Of a stretch of DNA of 64,000 nucleotides, positions 46,461-58,310 are shown in pieces. Position numbers and translations under genes: made by a program. The notes under the pieces were generated by a model that was given only the letters and a program-made list of their open reading frames with translations, made no database searches and was not told where the DNA came from. This stretch comes from Neckera pumila (Eukaryota; Streptophyta; Bryopsida; Hypnales; Neckeraceae), in the NCBI GenBank assembly GCA_963969595.1, contig OZ018418.1, forward strand, positions 5,957,001-6,021,000. Reading direction: 5' to 3'. The first letter of the stretch is position 1. Every line of letters begins with the position of its first letter.

Positions 46461-48362
46461 AAATTGTCCAATGTTTTGGATCCTTGTCAATTGTCTTGCC
46501 AAAACCTAAACCAGTACATTGGTCTAAGCTATATTTTATGCCATTCTATGATACTATATATTTATGGTGCATGCACTAAATTTCATGAAGTAATCACTTA
46601 TGCACAAAGCTTATATCTCTTGTTTCATTTATGAATGTCAACTTGTGCACTGAATTTCTCAAGAAAAAATATCAAATTCATCACATAATCCACCTTGCAC
46701 TAGTTGGAATGCAAGTTTTTTTATAAGTACAAATGAAAAGAAACTCCAAATCAACAACTTCCAAGTGTAAATCGTAAAAAAACTTTTAGGTTTCCATTTG
46801 AACTATTTGCTAAGCAAATGGAGAAGCATATTTTGTTTGATCTCAATGCAACTGACATTGAATAGCTTTGCTTAAAGCCTTGAAATCAAGTAAAACTTGT
46901 CCGCTTTGCTCTTCCATAATGAGACATATATATCTTTGAGGACCTCTTGAATGGTTTTTGTACTTACCGATCTTAGTGAAAAATAAAAGTTTTTAGTAGT
47001 TAACCTTGAAATCTCCCTCTATAAAATATGAAACCGCTCAAAAAATGTAATTGCCCCCATGAAAATGAGCCTGAAAATTCAGACCAACCATATTTGGTCA
47101 GACTGGCAATTAAACCTAAAGTGGGCTCCCGCTATATTTTGATTTCGAGCCCGCCTGCCTAATGACCGCAATCACCTACAACCTGCTTTTGCCAAACGTT
47201 TGCATGCAAATGTGGACCCGAGTTCTCCCCATAGTCATAGTTGGTGAACGCACATCCACACCCGCAGCACCTACGACCTGCTGTCGCACGAGACCCGCGG
47301 TTGTAATCAAATGCATGCGCCTCTAGCTTAGTATCCATGGTCGACGTATCTGCACGCGCCTCAAGGTGACTTTGGGTACTTAAGCAGTGGCTGAACCCTA
47401 AATGGGCACACTTCTGATGCTGCACAGCGGCCTCCAACCGCCTTGAAGCATCTAGATGCGTGCCTTTGTACTCAATGTTTTGGTCTCAAACTCTTGCATT
47501 TTTTTCCCGCGGCAATACACCCATTCCCAACCCCTATTGTGAGTGCGACCATAATCTATTACTGTGCACAATGTAAATGCAAAAGGGCATTGGTTTGTAA
47601 ATGCTTGAGTTTCATAGAGTACTTTGTGTAAACCCAACACTAATTCAAGAGCAATTGCACGCCTAGAAGGTACCTATTTTAGCAATTCCACACATTTCAG
47701 TTTAGTACCTTGAAAACAAGAATCATACACAATAGACCCGAGTTTGAAGAAAACGAAGCCCAAAGGGGATTGCCACCACCGGTATGAATATATTCTTATG
47801 GACCCTGTGGCCCAAACATCATATTTGTCAAAATGGAAGGATGTGGTCCTTCCAAAATAAAATTAGGCTTTTGAAGGCACAATGAGTGAATGAAAATGGG
47901 CTACAATTTAGCTCCATAATCACTCATTTAATTAGTTTATACTAGCAATTTCCATTAAAATGGGAATTTTGCAAATACTACATGTCCTTCAACAAACATT
48001 GCATTGTTTCATGTCATAAATGACATTCATTTCAAAACCACGTAAAATTAATAATGTAAATACAAAATATATTAATGCGGTATACATATCGCATTTGCAA
48101 TGTAAAGATCATGAATACATTACCAAAAGACATATTCACCACTACAAATCCATAACTCTAGTCGCACATATAGATATCAACACTTAAACATTCATAAATC
48201 TAAAACTACTACCTCACATCTAGAATAAAATATAATATTATCATTATTCCGCAATCATGTGAAAGTGTAATAATTGTAAACATCTAACCACTAAATAACA
48301 CTCAATAACATATTACGGACAGGCAATCAGAATCTCATAAAATCAACGATCCATCATTGTGT
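46461..48362. other. spacer, no gene recognised
   Basis: Mostly AT-rich. A GC-richer island (about 47155-47460) carries phrases like CACCTACGACCTGCTGTCGC that resemble the degenerate repeat at 27.2-28.0 kb. Confidence 0.35.
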
Positions 48363-48531
48363 TTAAGACAAAGGAATTGAAGCCAAACTTTGCTTGATGA
48401 CTTCAATTTGAGCAGCAAGAATCTTGATCAGGAACTTCATGGTATCTTTCTAGATTCTAGACTTCCACGTTGTCATTAGTGTGTCTGTATGCTGCCAAAG
48501 TGGTGGTTTGGTTTCATCAACCTTCCAACAC
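48363..48531 (-). pseudogene. 3' terminal exon remnant of the minus-strand transposase
   Basis: Read on the minus strand from the LTR junction, it gives R-W-K-V-D-E-T-K-P-P-L-W followed by about 40 codons to a stop at 48363-48365, with one internal TAG near 48451. It continues the reading frame of the transposase piece beyond the inserted LTR (E-N-E-R-G-L before the junction, R-W-K-V-D-E after). Confidence 0.6.
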
Positions 48532-48770
48532 TATTGCAACCAGAATATTTGGTTTTTTCTTGCTTATCTAAAAGTTGGAATGGAAATGAGTAATTTGGAT
48601 CCGGATCCTATTAGGAGGCAGAAGAAGACTGAAGATAGACAAAACTAATGCAATAAGGAGTAAACTGGATCTGATCCGGTCAAAGTATTAGTATTCAGGA
48701 ATGGAATCACATCCGAAACTTATCTCGGATCGGATTAGGGTTGAACCAAATTGCAATGGACCGGACCAGA

Positions 48771-48811
48771 AAAGGTCACGATGACCAGTCGGGGTCCTGG
48801 GACTATATAAA
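48771..48811 (+). promoter_or_regulatory. first LTR promoter, copy 2
   Basis: GGTCACGATGACC lies upstream of TATATAAA at 48804-48811, as in copy 1, about 275 bp before the ATG at 49085. Confidence 0.55.
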
Positions 48812-49084
48812 GGTTGGTCTTCTCCATTTTTGCTCCTTTACTTTCCTCAAGTTTTGGAGCTAACCTTGAGCGCTTTAATGCCTCCATTTCCGCCAGAGCC
48901 GATGTATGCGTGAAGACTTAAGTGCGAGTGTGTGAGAGTACGTGAGAGGTCGAGATTGTGTGGGCTGCAGGGTTTGTGTTGTCTACCGGTTGAGATCGAA
49001 CGAGAGAAAGTGAGGAACGGGACGTGCGGCTAGGAGAGAGTGAGGTAGCGATCGGAAAGGGTCTAGCTAGCTAAGTTTGTGTCC

Positions 49085-50650
49085 ATGCCTTAGCTTTGCA
49101 AGAGTAGACCGGGAGTGCCCAGTTCCTCCTCAGAGATTAAGCTCCGGAAAGTAGTCCCGGTCATCCCCTCCGAGGAACCGGTGAGAACCGAGCTCATGGA
49201 CAACTTCAACGTGATGGGCTGTTTCGGGTTGATGGACAAACCTTGGGGGTTTAGAGAGGAGCGGATGGTGAGAGAGCTAAGGGGCAAATTGTTGAATTAG
49301 TTTGACAATACTGTTCGAGGGTGTCCAACCGAGTGGGAAGAAGAAAGGTGGAGAGAGGTCTACAACTTCCGGTTAGGGGGTTTAGGCATGATAGGACGGA
49401 GGGCTGAGTTCATCCATGATAAGTTTCATAGAGAGCCGAGCAACAAGGACGGGTATGCAATCGCAGACTGCATAGACGACCGATACGTCTGCCCTAAATG
49501 GGGAACGGAAAGTAAACTGGGCCCGGATCTTTTACAATCTGGTGTCCTAGCTTGTTCCTAGAGTTGGAAAGAGTAGGGCCATTCCTTTGAGTCCCTACCT
49601 CTTTCACCTCTATCAACATAACCAACTCCTCATTGACACAGAGGAAAAGACATGAAATATTCAGGAATCCATCCTGAAGTATGGAGAGTCGGGTTTGGAT
49701 GACGAATCGGAGGACGTATCTGGATTTGAACCAGAGACGGAAGGAAAAGATGAAGAGGAGCACCTCAGGACGAGGAAGGGAATGAAGACAACGCCTCCTC
49801 ATAAGGAGGAACCCCTCCTACCAACCGATCGACTCCAGAACAAGGACCAGAAGTGGAGATATTTAATCTCGAAGACCCGACTGATCCGTTCAATTAGTTG
49901 ACCCACATCCTCTGCGGAATACGAGCAGATTGGGAGGTTAAGAGAAGGACCCTCTGTAGTATCGGAGATCTGGTGGATGCGCCGGTAGACAGCAAGCTAC
50001 CGGCTAAGGTAGCACTATACATCACCAATTCGGATGAGCACAAGAAGCAAGAGGCAAAGATTTGTTGGTTTCAGAAGGAAGTTGACACATTGAAGGCAAA
50101 TATGGTTGCCTTCAAAGAAGATAAGACCACCGTCCGGGAGATGGCGGATGCAATACGGAAGGTGACAGAGACAGTGAAGGCCATTCTCAGAGCTTCCGGA
50201 TTCGTCGCTGTAAGGCGGTGTTGTTTGACAAGGAGGTACACAAGGAGAAGAAAATATCCGGTTCCCGGCTAGTTCGGATCCTAACCAATTTTACCGATCG
50301 GGTGGAAGCGGCAATGGTGGTGGCACGAGCAACAACTGACCAGATGGACGTTAGCAGCTAGAAGCTGAACGGATCCATGTACTCCAGAGAGATCCATCTT
50401 TCGGACCTCTTGCTGCCGGATTCATTTGCAGCAGAAGGATCGAATCCGAGGAAGCCTAAGGACCGGACTCTCGAGTCAAAAAAGAGTCAATGAAGGACTG
50501 GGCCTGGGCAAGCAATTTAGTTGGATTCATTGCCAGGATCAGATCTTCCGGATCTTGTAGCCGGAGAGCGGAGCAAGAATTTGGTGGACGTCTTCAACCA
50601 GTTACCTGTGGAATCCAAAAGTCCTACATTGGATGAGGGAATTGCAGAGT
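49085..50650 (+). pseudogene. LTR-encoded coiled-coil protein, copy 2
   Basis: Starting from an ATG followed by CCT TAG, as in copy 1, frame 2 encodes the same N-terminal domain (K-P-W-G-F-R-E-E-R, W-R-E-V-Y-N-F-R-L-G-G, F-I-H-D-K-F). It then loses about 85 bp near 49485 and shifts frame; the acidic linker (49695-49770), the G-I-R-A-D-W-E-V-K segment (49916 onward), the coiled coil (about 50040-50170) and the C-terminal block remain recognisable in other frames. A stop at 49298 and several indels disable it. Two positions that are stops in copy 1 are sense here (TGG for TGA, CAG for TAG), so the ancestor coded through them. No enzymatic motif is seen. Confidence 0.65.
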
Positions 50651-50779
50651 AGGTAGGAATGTATTTTGTGTAAGATAGTTTGGACTGGATCGGATGTTAA
50701 TCCGGTCTGGCCGGTTAGGATCGAACCTGAAAGTTCCGCGCGGATTTTTGGGGGCCTTTTTGCCTTTATAAATCAATTG

Positions 50780-50787
50780 TATATAAA
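50780..50787 (+). promoter_or_regulatory. second LTR TATA box, copy 2
   Basis: TATATAAA in the same context as 6266 in copy 1. Confidence 0.5.
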
Positions 50788-51751
50788 GACAATCCCTGCT
50801 TGGGAGGTGCAAGTCTTTTCGCCTAAATTTTGCTTGTACCTTCTATTGGCTTCTTATTGTGTGTCTCTCTCGTATGTGGCAGGACTGTATGGTGAGGAGT
50901 TAGGAAGGAGCACGTTGGTTTGGGGTGATTTCTTCCTTTGGTGTTCTTGTTTTGATCTTATGTGCAAGTGAGTGGGTAGTAAAAGAGTTGGGAGTGGATT
51001 TTAGTTCCTTAGCACTTCTAAGGTTTAGATTTTCGGGCAAAAAAGTCGTTGTTAGGCTAGGCGGATAGGGAGGGATTCCTTAGTTGCCCTAGAACTCCTG
51101 GATGGAAAATCTGGTTGAGTGTCCGATCTCCTAAGAAATCTTGCTGCCCTAGTTGATAAACGGAAGAGCTTTAGTTGATGTTGGAACGGACAGATACACT
51201 TGTAACCACCTGACTTTGTACAGATGGAACTTGGCGCCAAGGTTGTTGTAGTATGAGAGGATCGTACGGAGGGTCTTTGTGTAACTTGTGATCCGGAGAG
51301 TTCTTTGGATTGCTGTGAGGGATCAAACTGGATCCGGATTAGTGTATGAGATTGGAGGATAGAAAAGTGGGTCTTCAACCACTATAAGTCACAAAAGGAG
51401 TAGCGGGCCTGCCATTCTCAAAAGCAAGCGGCAAACCCTCTAATGGTGAAACAGAGGTAAAACTAAACCGGATGAGAGTAAGAGCAAATATGAATTGATC
51501 AGACCAGATCAGATAGTTGGATGGATTGAGAAAGTAGAGAAGGGTCTGATTGTAGTTTTTGGTGCTGTTGTGTTTTCAGTTATAGTGTTAGGACCAGAAA
51601 GGGAAATATGGATATTGCCTGAGCTTAGATACTAAATAAGATTAGATACTTCACAGAATCTTGCGGGTTTGATCTTCAGAGTCACTTTGTTATGCTTTAG
51701 AGTGATTTTTGGGTATTATAACTGGGAATTTGCTTGCCCTGTGCTGCGACA

Positions 51752-54435
51752 AACGCAAACCTCTTTCATTCTCCATCCAGTGTAGAAATTTTGAACATCC
51801 TCATCTCTTGATGTTGGACGGAATTACTGCATGCGCCCACAATTTGGCTTAAGGGGGTTACAATGTAGATCAGACAATGCCCTTGCAATCCAAACTTGAT
51901 GACTATCACCATTTGCTGGCCTTATTGCAAGGAAGTAGCCATCAAAAACATCCCAAATCACCCTGAAAGACGGTTGTGGGCAGCCCTGTAAAAGTCCGAC
52001 GTAGGCATCAACTTCTCCAAACTCTTCAAGGTCTTCACCGTCTTCATCAAACTGATCTGCTTGAGACACTTGAACTTCAGTACTCGGCCAGAAACCATCC
52101 TTCAAAATAGTAGATGCAGGGAGTGGTTCTTGTAGCGCTACCTTCACATCACGCGAATAGTGCACCACATGCTTGTAGCGCCTCCAGTATTCCCTAGTGT
52201 CATCCGCATTGCACAAGTCCTTCCAATACTTTATAAATCCAGACTCACCTTTCACAATGTCATCAAGGCCTCTCATTGCCTTCAAAAGAACTGCCAACAA
52301 TACCCCACACGGCTACAAACTTTGCCCTTCAGCATCTTCTTTCCACAGTTTAATGCTTGCACCGTTTTTCCCTTACCAGTCCACATCAGTCCACAATAGT
52401 TTGTACTTCATGACCAGACACCCTGTTGAATCCAGATAGAACTTCACTTGTTGTGGTCTTGTGTGTCCAAGGAGGATGTCATCACCATCCACAAATGAAC
52501 CTGCAATGAAATCCTTGAATTAGGCACCTCTTCTACAAGGTAAGGGATAGTGGGAATGGACTCCACATCCATGAATGACTCCATCAGCGTAGGAATTGTA
52601 GAGAAGTTCTCTTTCTTCAATTGCATGCTCCATCTTCCGAACAGCGCATCAATGTCGTCGTGCATGTGATCCACAATCATGAAGTTCACGTACACTTCAA
52701 GGAAGATCTTGTTTGCAACAAGAAGCAACCAAAATAAGAAAACATATCTATTCTTGTTGTCTCCAGTGGCATTGTCCATCTACACATTGAGAATGGGCGG
52801 CAACAGTGTCGCTGGAACTAAGTTGATTGGCGGTGGATGAAGTGACGCTTCACACATCTCCGCACCCTTCAGAACCACCTTAAACAAATTTGTTGACCTT
52901 GATCTTGCATACAATTGCCGGGAAGAAGACTTCAGTGGCAACTCAAGAACTTTGCCATAGAGCCAATGGTATAGTTTGAATAGTGAGGAATTAGATCCAA
53001 ACCATAATGCACATAGTGCACATTAGTATGACCATGCACAATCATTCCCGTGACAGACACAAGCAACTTGACAAGGCCATCAATGTCTTTATTCTTGTGG
53101 GAAAAGACTAGACAAGCGGTTTTAGAATGATCCATCTTATCATGCATAATTGTAAGGCAATCATGCGGATCGGTGTGCAACCGATAACGGTTTGCATAGT
53201 ACAACTCCCTATGAGCACGCACAATAGCAAGATGTTTCTCCAATTTCTGCGCCCACATGAGAACAGTGTTTGAACTAGCAAAAGCACCCTTCCTAAGCAC
53301 TTGTAATTTGTCACAAATAGCGCATCGAGCGAAGTTGTCCCCAAACTTCTTCACCTCATACTTTGAGAATTTAGAGGATCTTATCTTACTTAAATTCGAA
53401 ATTGAAACTTCAAGCAGTCTGAAGCCTGCATTTGCATCATTGATTTCTATCATCTTCCCCTTCCATTGAAAGGTAGGGGGGAGAAACATGGACACAACCT
53501 CCTCTCCTGACTTCATAGTTCGAGTACAATGCGGCATGTGATCGGCCTCTTTGTAAAGAAGGCACTTCAACGTAGCAGTAGCTTATAGAATGTGTCTCCT
53601 TGGCTTCAGCAATCTCCTGTTGCCATGGTCTGTCGCTTCTCTCTTATCCTTCACAAGCATTTGGTAGCGGAAGAATGTGGTTTCCAAGACCCCAAAATAT
53701 GCATCCATGCTTGCATGCACACAGGATTCTCTTCAACTGTCACCATCTTTCTCCCATGTGCATCACAATGAACCAATTTGTATACCTCAGTCTTTATGAA
53801 GACTCTATGTTTGAACGTTGACTTCCGATACATACATTTACTCTCGGAAATGGTTGAACACAATTTTGGGTGCAACATACTTTGCTAGACTTCAAATTAA
53901 TGGAATTCTGAGTAAGGAGCTCCTTTTTTTTTGCAGAAGTTAGTCGAGGAGGAATCCGGTCGCAACTTGCATATGGTCAACAAGACGTTGCATATGGCGG
54001 GTTTAAGAGAGCTGATTGAAGAGTGTTAAACTTATCACGGGCTTCATGGTCCCAAAGGCTTGCACCACGGCAATGGAACAGACGAATAGGCTAGGCCATC
54101 AACAAAGTCACCCTCTCTTGTGGCAAGTGCTCCTTGGAATGTGACTTGGAAATGTAGATAGCCTGATGAGTATTTCCCAAAGGCCCAGTGGCACCGAGCA
54201 CTAGGTCACAGTTCATACTATGGCAAGTTCCTTCACCAACAAGTACTCCACTCTCCATGTATAGAGTGACAACCATTGTATTCCAAAAGCGATGCGGAAT
54301 TTCCTCACACTGTGGCACATTAACATCCATTCCCTTAATATCTTGGACCTCATTGTCTGATGAGTTTATAATCTCCAGCAGCGTGGCCATAGCTTCCATT
54401 GCACCTTCACAAATTGGAACCAAGGTCCAACACAA
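51752..54435 (-). pseudogene. transposase-like gene with D-N-x-x-x-D-N-K-N and H-D-D-I-D motifs, degraded
   Basis: Minus-strand pieces line up as one protein. An N-terminal part (54435-54091) is followed by a piece ending C-M-Q-A-W-M-H-I-L-G (53878-53660). Next comes a long open segment (53570-52935) with C-A-I-C, H-R-E-L-Y-Y-A-N-R and I-M-H-D-K-M-D-H-S-K-T-A (about 53148-53112), ending T-I-G-S-M-A. A segment at 52779-52444 has M-D-N-A-T-G-D-N-K-N-R-Y-V-F and H-D-D-I-D-A-L-F. The last piece (52300-51824) has S-F-R-V-I-W-D-V-F-D-G-Y-F and I-R-P-A-N-G-D-S. The motif order recalls RNase-H-like transposase domains such as the DUF7869 group; that naming is from memory. Stops and frameshifts (for example TAG at 52782-52780, where CAG is expected) disable it. 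A solo LTR splits off its 3' end. Confidence 0.6.
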
Positions 54436-56639
54436 TTAAACAAGTGCAGATACAACTAAAGTTGCAGAGACGCTAGAGAGGGTTATCAAAAGCCAAACAA
54501 AAACCAATACACCAATTTTAGATTGGCTCGACCTAAATGCCATACAGGTAAGACAAAACATGACATTAGCTTCTCAAGATGTGTGCAATCTTATATCCAT
54601 ATCATCAACATGAAGGAATATGATCAAAACAATAAGAATCAATCTACCATATTCCAGCATAACTTCAACCAAATAAATATTCAAGTCAAATCGACTTGAA
54701 TAATTACATCACAGTTCCCTTCACCTAAGTTGAAGAAAAGCGTACAAGATTAAATCCAATGATGAAGAAAACCAAGGTGAATGGTGAAGGATGGAAACTT
54801 AATCTCATCCAGTTAAATGCATTGTCTATAAAAGTGTACTAACTACAAGACATATCATTTAGGTTGATTTAACTTGAAACAAAGTGGAAAGACAAACATC
54901 ACTATAATAGTTCCAAATATGTCCGTGTAAAGCATTCATGACATTGATAGCAATATAACTATTATGAATCTTTGGATAAGGTTCTTTGAAGATGATTCTT
55001 TTAATGTGCATCTCTCCAATTTAGGCCAACTCGACCTCAATCATTCACACAAACTTTCTGAGCTGAATGAGCTCTCTGGAGTATTGTATTCTGCATATGT
55101 GCATAACGACCGGTCTCCTGAATCAGGTCAACTCAACTTGATTATAAAAAATATTATCTTGTCGATCATAATGTCCTTGTCCCTTGTCATGACTGTCTTT
55201 ACTTTTAGGTCGAGTCGACCTGAATCTACTTCCAAAAATTTGAGACATTTCTAATAATTCAATGAGATGTGTAAAGCTCCATGTTTAGGTCAATTTAACC
55301 TGAAATTTTTCTTTGTGAGGTTGGCTTCACAGCTTCCAAATTTCACGGGATCATAATCAATTCACTATAAACAAACAATGTCCCGGAATTCACGGCGATA
55401 TATTTGGGAGCAATGCCACTATCATCAAGCAATTTGAAAGGAAAAAATACGCCCTCAACCATTTGACGCATGATTTTACACTCACAATTGCAATGGAAAT
55501 GAAAATGAAACGACACTACGACATTGGCAATCACGTACTCATAACCCAAAGAGCCTTGCCAAAGTATTCTTGAGCACCAATCCTGCACGCCGTATATTGT
55601 TCGCGCTCTCAACAACATAAAAACAAAATGGGCAGGACGTAGTCGGGAGAGCACATTGACAACCGAGAATGAAAGAATGAATGACATAAACCAGACATCG
55701 AATGAGGTTAAGGGCTTTTTTGCGGGAAAGAGGAAGGCGGCAAGTACCAAAAGGAATTTCAAACATTCTGGACTACAAGTAGGCAATTACTAAGTCAAGA
55801 TTCCCACAACTTTTTGTACAGTGTTCCTCAAAAAAAAGGGCATGGGCGCTTGTTGACTTAACAACATGGAAGCCTTATCCACGGTTCAATAATGTTAGTT
55901 TGAAGAATTCTTTTCCATTCATAAATAAACATGATGTCTAAATTTTGCTTATCTTTACTTCAGCTACAGAAATTCATCTTCTTTATCAAAAAGTTCTGAA
56001 CCCTTTCACAATTTTAGACAAACAATATCCTAACAACATTCCCGTTGATTTGATAGCAGTGCAAATTGCAAAGTCAACATTTTATTAAAACGGTGCACTA
56101 CATCATTATTTCCAGTATTCATGGAAGAAAACAAGGTTCTAATCATCCCATTCCCATTGAAAATTATCATTTAAATTCCACACGTCTTTTGAAAGGAGAA
56201 CCAGAAAGTCCACCAAACCTTGCTACTTGTCCTTCCAAAAGTGTTTCTACAGTGTCAAGGGTTAAGGACTTCAGCTTTTGAGTTCAGATTTTAGGTCTAA
56301 GATTTAGGATCAAGATTTAGGGTTCAGGATTGATGTTCCATTTTCTCAATGACACAGTCAACTAAAGGTTGCCTTTAATGCAAGAAGATAAAATACAGTC
56401 CCCCAGCCAAGAGAGTTAACATTTAGGGTTTAGGGTTTGAGGCTTCTTGTCTAAAATTCTACAATCTATTTATTTCTTCCACATTTTTTTAAACAGTGCT
56501 TCCTTTTTTAACATCCAAAATATCAAGGATTTTAAATCTTTTAGATACAACAAGGAGGATAGTAATGTTAAATTAACTAGTCTATTTTCATAACAAATAT
56601 GGGATTGAAATAACAAATTGTTTACGACTTTCAGCACGT
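54436..56639. other. spacer with palindrome cluster, no gene recognised
   Basis: Contains seven copies of the dispersed GGTCGA-type dyad (54518-55304, listed separately) and a 147-codon minus-strand frame (55786-55343) whose cysteine/phenylalanine-rich peptide I cannot assign. A TTTAGGGTTTAGGGTTTG string occurs near 56423. Confidence 0.35.
54518..55304. repeat. cluster of imperfect palindromes (AGGTCGA...TCGACCT type)
   Basis: Dyads of about 20-23 bp lie at 54518, 54680, 54858, 55018, 55120, 55204 and 55283. The best is AGGTCGAGTCGACCT near 55207. Another near-perfect one is CAAGTCAAATCGACTTG near 54682. Most are flanked by TTTA or ATTC/AAT. Confidence 0.7.
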
Positions 56640-58310
56640 AAAAATATGGCACCATTCTTGTAAATGTAATTAAGAAGATCCAAAATCTTGAAAGTCATGA
56701 AATTTGAATGCAAAGAGCTTTTACAAAAAATTGGAAGTTGTAAATATTCCAAGTATAAAGAATTAATGGGGCACTAAAATTAATGATCCTTTATATTCAA
56801 TGCAATGTAAGAATGAAAGAAAAAAATACTTATGTCTTGTAGGTTAAAGCAACCAAAAATCAAATTTCATGAACCTTAATTGCAAAAAATAAGAAAAAAA
56901 ATAATTTTACAAGTGGCAAATAATCCAAGCACAAAGAATTTTTGACCGCACTAAAATTTGTGCCTCACTTTTTTGAATGCACTCCCAAAATGAAAAAAAA
57001 TAGAATTACCTTTGTCCTGCAATTTAAAAAACCAAAATCTCAAATGTCATGAAATTTCAATGCAACGGGCATGAAAAAAAAAATGTACAAGTTGTAAATA
57101 ATCCTAGCATAAAGAAATCATGAGGCACTATAATTAATGCCTCATTTTCCTCCGTGCACTCCATAAACAAAGAAAAAAAAGAATTATCCATGCCCTGTAG
57201 TTTAAAGAGCCAAAATCTCAAATGTCATGAAATTTCAATGCAACGGGTGTGAAAAAAAAATGTACAAGTTGTAAATAATCCTAGCGTAAAGAAATTATGG
57301 GGCACTAAAATTAGTGCCTCATTTTCCTCCATGCACTCTACAAACAAAGAAGAAAAAGAGCTATCCATGCCTTGTAGTTTAAAGAGGCAAAATCTCAAAT
57401 GTCATGAAATTTCAATGCAACAGGCGTGAAAAAAAAAATGGACAAGTTGTAAATAATCCTAGCACAAAGAATTCCAGAGCACACTTCATCAAATTGCTTT
57501 GGTCATGTGAATTTATAGGCACTTGTAGAAGTTGTGAAAGTGTTTTGAGGATTTACAATTCATGCTCATATTTATGAGGTCACCACATAAATAAATAAAA
57601 AAGGAATAAGTGTTGTTGTGTTCTTTAATATGCATTAAACTTAGAAGTCATGGAATTTGCACGAACTTGAAAAAAAAATCCATTGAAGTGGGTTTAAAGT
57701 CTAGGATTTAGGATTTTCTTTAATCTAATTTTCCAAGGTATTACAATTCATAAGCATAATCAAATCAATCATTCTCAATTTCTATGACATAATGCACCAT
57801 GTGCTAAGAATTAGGAATAAATTATGGGCTTACTTTAATGATGAAGAACCTCAAAAGGCATGGAAATTTTCATAAATATGAAATGAAATAAACATGTACA
57901 ATTTGCAAATGTTTTGAAAATCTAAAATTTACAAGCATACAAATGTAAAATATGCTCATTTTTCATGAATTCAATATGTGAAGATAAAAATAAGAATAAG
58001 CATTGTCAAGTAAATTAAAGAGCTTCAAAATCATGAAATATGCAAAAAAGTAAATTAAAAATAAAAGTGGAAGTTGCAAATAATTAAAGGACTCACAATC
58101 TATGAAGCATTTTCAATTCATGGATTTCATACTCTTTTTTTTATATGAATTCTCTACGTGATTGAAGAAAAATAGGAATAAATAATACCTGAATGCATAA
58201 GAATCCAAGAAGTCATGTAATTTGCATAAATATGAATTCTAAAAAATATTTACAAAGTGTAAATACTAAAAGCATTTACAATCCATGAACATCTTCAATT
58301 CATGTTCCTT
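56640..58310 (+). repeat. degenerate satellite of about 177 bp
   Basis: The landmark GTCATGAAATTT (or a close variant) recurs near 56699, 56871, 57051, 57229, 57406, and with more decay near 57650, 57857, 58034 and 58212. Spacing is 172-207 bp, most often about 177. The better units also share TACAAGTTGTAAATAATCC, GGGGCACTAAAATTA and TGCCTCATTTTCC. Nothing coding is supported. Confidence 0.7.

Larger units (their letters stand above)
48532..51751 (+). mobile_element. solo LTR, 3.2 kb, gene-bearing family (copy 2)
   Basis: Colinear with 3921-7236 over its whole length, starting TATTGCAACCAGAAT and ending GTGCTGCGACA. The left terminus has decayed (TGTCGC to TATTGC). The flanks AACAC (48527-48531) and AACGC (51752-51756) are a target duplication with one CG-to-CA change. 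It sits inside the minus-strand transposase gene. Both TATA boxes and the conserved dyad are kept. A deletion of about 85 bp near 49485 distinguishes it from copy 1. Confidence 0.85.

Noticed and set aside
55343..55786. 147-codon minus-strand open frame
   Set aside because: No family recognised, unusual F/C-rich composition and no homologous copy in the window; left unassigned.
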